Assembly (NCBI RefSeq): GCF_003086295.3 | Contig: NC_092050.1 | Coordinates: 156,122,699-156,186,698, forward strand | Direction: 5' to 3' | Source of the DNA: Arachis hypogaea | Taxonomy: Eukaryota > Streptophyta > Magnoliopsida > Fabales > Fabaceae | DNA: 64,000 nt | Shown: piece by piece, positions 61,301 through 64,000 of the stretch | Layout: the number at the start of each line of letters is the position of its first letter | Position numbering within the stretch: the stretch's first letter is position 1 | Notes under the pieces: generated by a model | Databases searched by the model: none | Told to the model about the DNA's origin: nothing | The model's input: the letters and a program-made list of their open reading frames with translations, nothing else | Translations under genes and position numbers: made by a program

Positions 61301-61516
61301 TTCATATTTTTAACCTTTAGGTTTCTTAGCACGCAAGCAATTCCGTTCTCTGAGTGTTGCGCTTTTTATTTTGCGAATTTGCTTTACCCATTTTTCAAGG
61401 CTCCTAGTATATTATGTCTTTTCACTATTAAAATATTTTCTGATTAGAGGTCCGTAACACCACACTACCTCTGTTCTACGACTTAAGCGTAAAACTCTTT
61501 GTAGTAGGGTGTTACA
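58386..61516 (-). mobile_element. 3.1-kb LTR-like unit with 5-bp target duplication
   Basis: On the minus strand it starts TGTAACACCCTACTAC (61516) and ends GCGGGGTTTACA (58386). AGTTG stands on both sides (58381-58385 and 61517-61521). TG/CA ends and a 5-bp duplication are LTR-retrotransposon marks. No gag-pol motif, primer-binding site or internal second LTR is visible, so a very long solo LTR or a large non-coding derivative is likely. Contains a CpG-dense block (59810-60030). Related sequence at 61837-63019 and 1-1400. Confidence 0.75.
59810..60030. repeat. CpG-dense block of ACGCGTACGCGTG-like words
   Basis: Repeated variants of TACGCGTACGCGTGG and CACGCGTACGCATGACC separated by short gaps, with MluI-type palindromes. 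Far more CpG than anything else in the window. Confidence 0.7.
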
Positions 61517-61836
61517 AGTTGTGGTATTAAATATTTATTTATTTATTTTTAAAAATATAATTTTTCATTCTAAAAGTAATGGTATTTTTTATTTAATTTA
61601 TAGTGTTAATAATATTTTATTTTATTTTATTTAATACCTAATAAATTTAGTTTCGATTTTTTTCACAAAATTGAATTGAAATAGTGCTATTGTACCATTG
61701 ACAATTTTAATTTTTGTCATAATAACTATTTTTTTCTACTATAAGGTTACAGGTTAAATGTTTTTTATTTAATTTATACTGTAAATAGTAATATTTTATT
61801 TCATTGGTTACTCGATAAATTAAAAGAGATATAAGA

Positions 61837-63019
61837 TGTAACACCTTACTACATAGAGTTTTACGCTTAAGTCATAGAATAGAGGTAGTATGGTGTTACG
61901 GACCTCTAATAAGTTATAATATACATATAATAGTGAAAAGAGATAATACACTAGGAGCCTTGGAAAACGGGTAAAACAAATTCGCAAAATGAAAAGCGCA
62001 ACGCTCGAGGAATAGAATTACTTGCGTGATAAGAAACCTAAAAGGTAATGATAAAGATAAACAAGAGAGGAAAAGGAAGTCTAAGTGTCCATGAATATTA
62101 TATACTACATAGAGAAAATCAAAATCATACCTTGGCCGATTCTCAATATGAACCAAATGAGCTTTCAACCAAAATCCAACCACCAATGTAACTCCAACAA
62201 GCACCAACAAGCTCCAAACTCACAATAATCAAGCTATATACATATAAATCACCACAAATCAACCTAGGGCTCAACATAAATTAAATTTCACAAGGTTTTA
62301 GTATCTCTTACCTCTCCCAATAGATTTGATGGCCAAAATCCAAGGCTAAGCAAGGATTAGAGCAAACCTAAACATCCAAAATCACAAAAACTCATTTAAC
62401 CCAAAACCCTAATGTAATCCGAAATTTTGGAGAGCAGAACTGGAAGAATTTCGAGCTTATCTCTAGAGTTTCTTGGATGGGTTTTGTAGACTCTTCGCAA
62501 GGAATGCGTAGCCGCTGACGGCACGCAAATCGGAGCTCTATAGCTCAAGATATGAGTTTGAGAAGATTGAGTGATTAAGGATTCTTCTTTCTCTCCTTCC
62601 CTCTCTCAAATCTGAAGTGTGTGTGTTTATGGAGGCTAGGGTTCATTAAATGAACCTTTATATATGTTGGACTTGGGCTCGGTTCAACCCGTTAGCATTT
62701 TTAGTCTGTTTGGCCCAATTTCGGGCCAAACCTTTAAAATTAACGCCCAGTTTTCTATTTCTAATATTTTTCTAAGGTTTTTGACTGTTTCAACTTTTTC
62801 TCGCGCAGGACCGGACAGACTTGAACCGGTTCAATCGGTTCAACTGTCGGTTCGCGGTTTTTTACGATTTTTCGCAGAAAACACATTTTCTGACTTGGAA
62901 GGACCCATTGAGTTCAAAAATGATGTTTAAAACGTCAAATTCTTACTCTAACTTTTTAGAATAAAATTTGGGCAATGTAACCACTTATTTAACCGGTTCG
63001 ATTAATTGCGGTTCTTACA
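61837..63019 (+). mobile_element. LTR-like unit, head-to-head relative of 58386-61516
   Basis: Starts TGTAACACCTTACTACATAG and ends GGTTCTTACA (TG/CA). The first 170 bp are the inverse of 61350-61516 with about 85-90 percent identity by eye (GAGTTTTACGCTTAAGTC, GGTGTTACGGACCTCTAAT, AAAAGCGCAACxCT). The 3' part (from about 62440) matches 1000-1300. No matching target duplication (TAAGA left, TTTAA right), so older or recombined. No coding motif. Confidence 0.65.
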
Positions 63020-64000
63020 TTTAATTATTTAAATATCATACAATTTATTATAATTTCTATCAATCAATTAATTGTAATTCAAATTGAATGATTATTTTGT
63101 TACAAAATTATTATTTCCTAATCTATTTATGGGCAATACACATAATAATTTTAATCGTAAATTAAGCTATTTTATATTAAATGATTTATATAATGGTCAT
63201 CTCATTTACTATCATAAATGCTGAATTAAATAAGTCATTATTACTTTTAATTTAGAATTAAATGAGAATAAAACCAGAGATACTATTTTATTTGGCCTTT
63301 AGGGTTTAATAGGTGTCACACTCAAATATAAATAGTGACTTCTGAATTTTGGTCTTCAACACATCAAAGCCACCTCCATAACTCTTTTTCCATAAAAGGA
63401 ATTGCGATTCAACTCTATCAGGGATATAGAAAGTTTTCAAAGAACAAGGGAATAGTCTGAATTTGCATGAATTCTAAATGTTTGAACTTACGATGTTGTT
63501 TCAGTTGGTTGTCGTTACGAGAATGACTCTAATCTTTACGTGTCTAAGGACTAGAATAGATTAAATATTATTTAAGTAATTTATTTCTAATATTGGTATT
63601 TGATTAAATTAGTTTTAGAGAAATTTAAATTATTGTTGACTCAATTTATATATTACGACTATTCTTTTTGAATATATTATTTTTATATTTTTTAATATAA
63701 AATTTCTTTTTTTTCCTGATTTTTAACTTTATTTTCTTTCTTGGATATATGTATCACCTTATTTTCTTATTTTATATTTCAAATTAGTAATATAATTATT
63801 AAAAAAATTTATTTAAAAAAATAAAAATAAATATTAAAACATCACTATTTACCAAAAAAGGAAAGATACTTGAAAAAAATAAAAACAAAAAATTAAAACA
63901 TCACTATTAGAAAAAAACTGTAAATAGGCGTATGAATGGGGCCGAGATTGAAAAATATATATGGATATAAAAAATAAAAAATTATTGCACGATTGTATAA
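63020..64000. other. AT-rich end of window, no gene
   Basis: No ORF or recognisable repeat. A TATAAATA word near 63330 followed by less AT-rich sequence (63350-63480) could be a promoter and leader, but no coding start follows within the window. Confidence 0.4.

Noticed and set aside
1..64000. tRNA or rRNA genes
   Set aside because: No cloverleaf with convincing A and B boxes and no rRNA-like stretch was seen by eye. A covariance-model search was not possible.

Overview
The window is nuclear plant DNA: AT-rich, with split genes, plant-type F-box and PPR relatives, RNase T2, MuDR-type transposons, LINEs and LTR-like repeats. The style of the repeats suggests a legume, possibly Arachis, but that is an impression and not a proof.

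Layout. 1-1.4 kb: truncated end of an LTR-like repeat that recurs at 58-63 kb. 1.4-4.8 kb: AT-rich spacer with a diverged tandem duplication, a pyrimidine-rich minisatellite and a 22-bp minisatellite. 4.8-7.3 kb: remnants of a PPR gene and an F-box gene (minus strand), the latter split by a 758-bp hAT deletion derivative with an 8-bp target duplication. 7.8-10.9 kb: a long-terminal-inverted-repeat element that has itself received a 5'-truncated LINE (in its left arm) and a small MITE. 11.3-15.3 kb: a decayed gene for a TEX2/Nvj2-like SMP-domain membrane lipid-transfer protein. 16.0-22.4 kb: a two-gene Mutator-like element with 170-bp TIRs, carrying a MURA-type transposase (minus) and a convergent small gene for a GRF zinc-finger protein with a membrane segment (plus). 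22.6-23.4 kb: 3' part of an unrecognised coiled-coil gene. 23.4-27.0 kb: a PPR relic split by a 1.84-kb LTR-like insertion, and an F-box gene.

A run of exactly 1000 N (28115-29114) follows. On its far side 29115-43604 repeats 13788-28114 almost base for base, in the same order and orientation and with shared nonsense codons. Differences are mostly one-base run-length changes. They damage the F-box gene in the left copy (near the left contig end) and the SMP gene tail in the right copy (near the right contig start). I read this as two overlapping contig ends placed side by side with a gap, that is a false duplication, not a biological tandem repeat.

43.6-48.6 kb: an inverted-repeat element, a diverged second copy of the coiled-coil gene with a microhomology deletion, a small plus-strand ORF and a third PPR/F-box relic. 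49.0-49.8 kb: a two-exon RNase T2 gene of S-RNase-like architecture, with an altered CAS-2 motif. Its linkage to the intact F-box gene at 41.3-42.5 kb resembles the gene pairing of S-RNase self-incompatibility loci. 51.0-51.9 kb: partial MFS transporter gene. 53.5-54.1 kb: 294-bp tandem repeat. 54.5-58.1 kb: 5'-truncated LINE with a 16-bp target duplication. 58.4-61.5 kb: 3.1-kb LTR-like unit with TG/CA ends and a 5-bp target duplication. 61.8-63.0 kb: a head-to-head relative of it. The remainder is AT-rich sequence without visible genes.

Possibly working genes are few: the F-box gene (right copy), the RNase T2 gene and perhaps the 132-residue ORF at 46.3 kb. Nearly everything else is transposon or gene relic.
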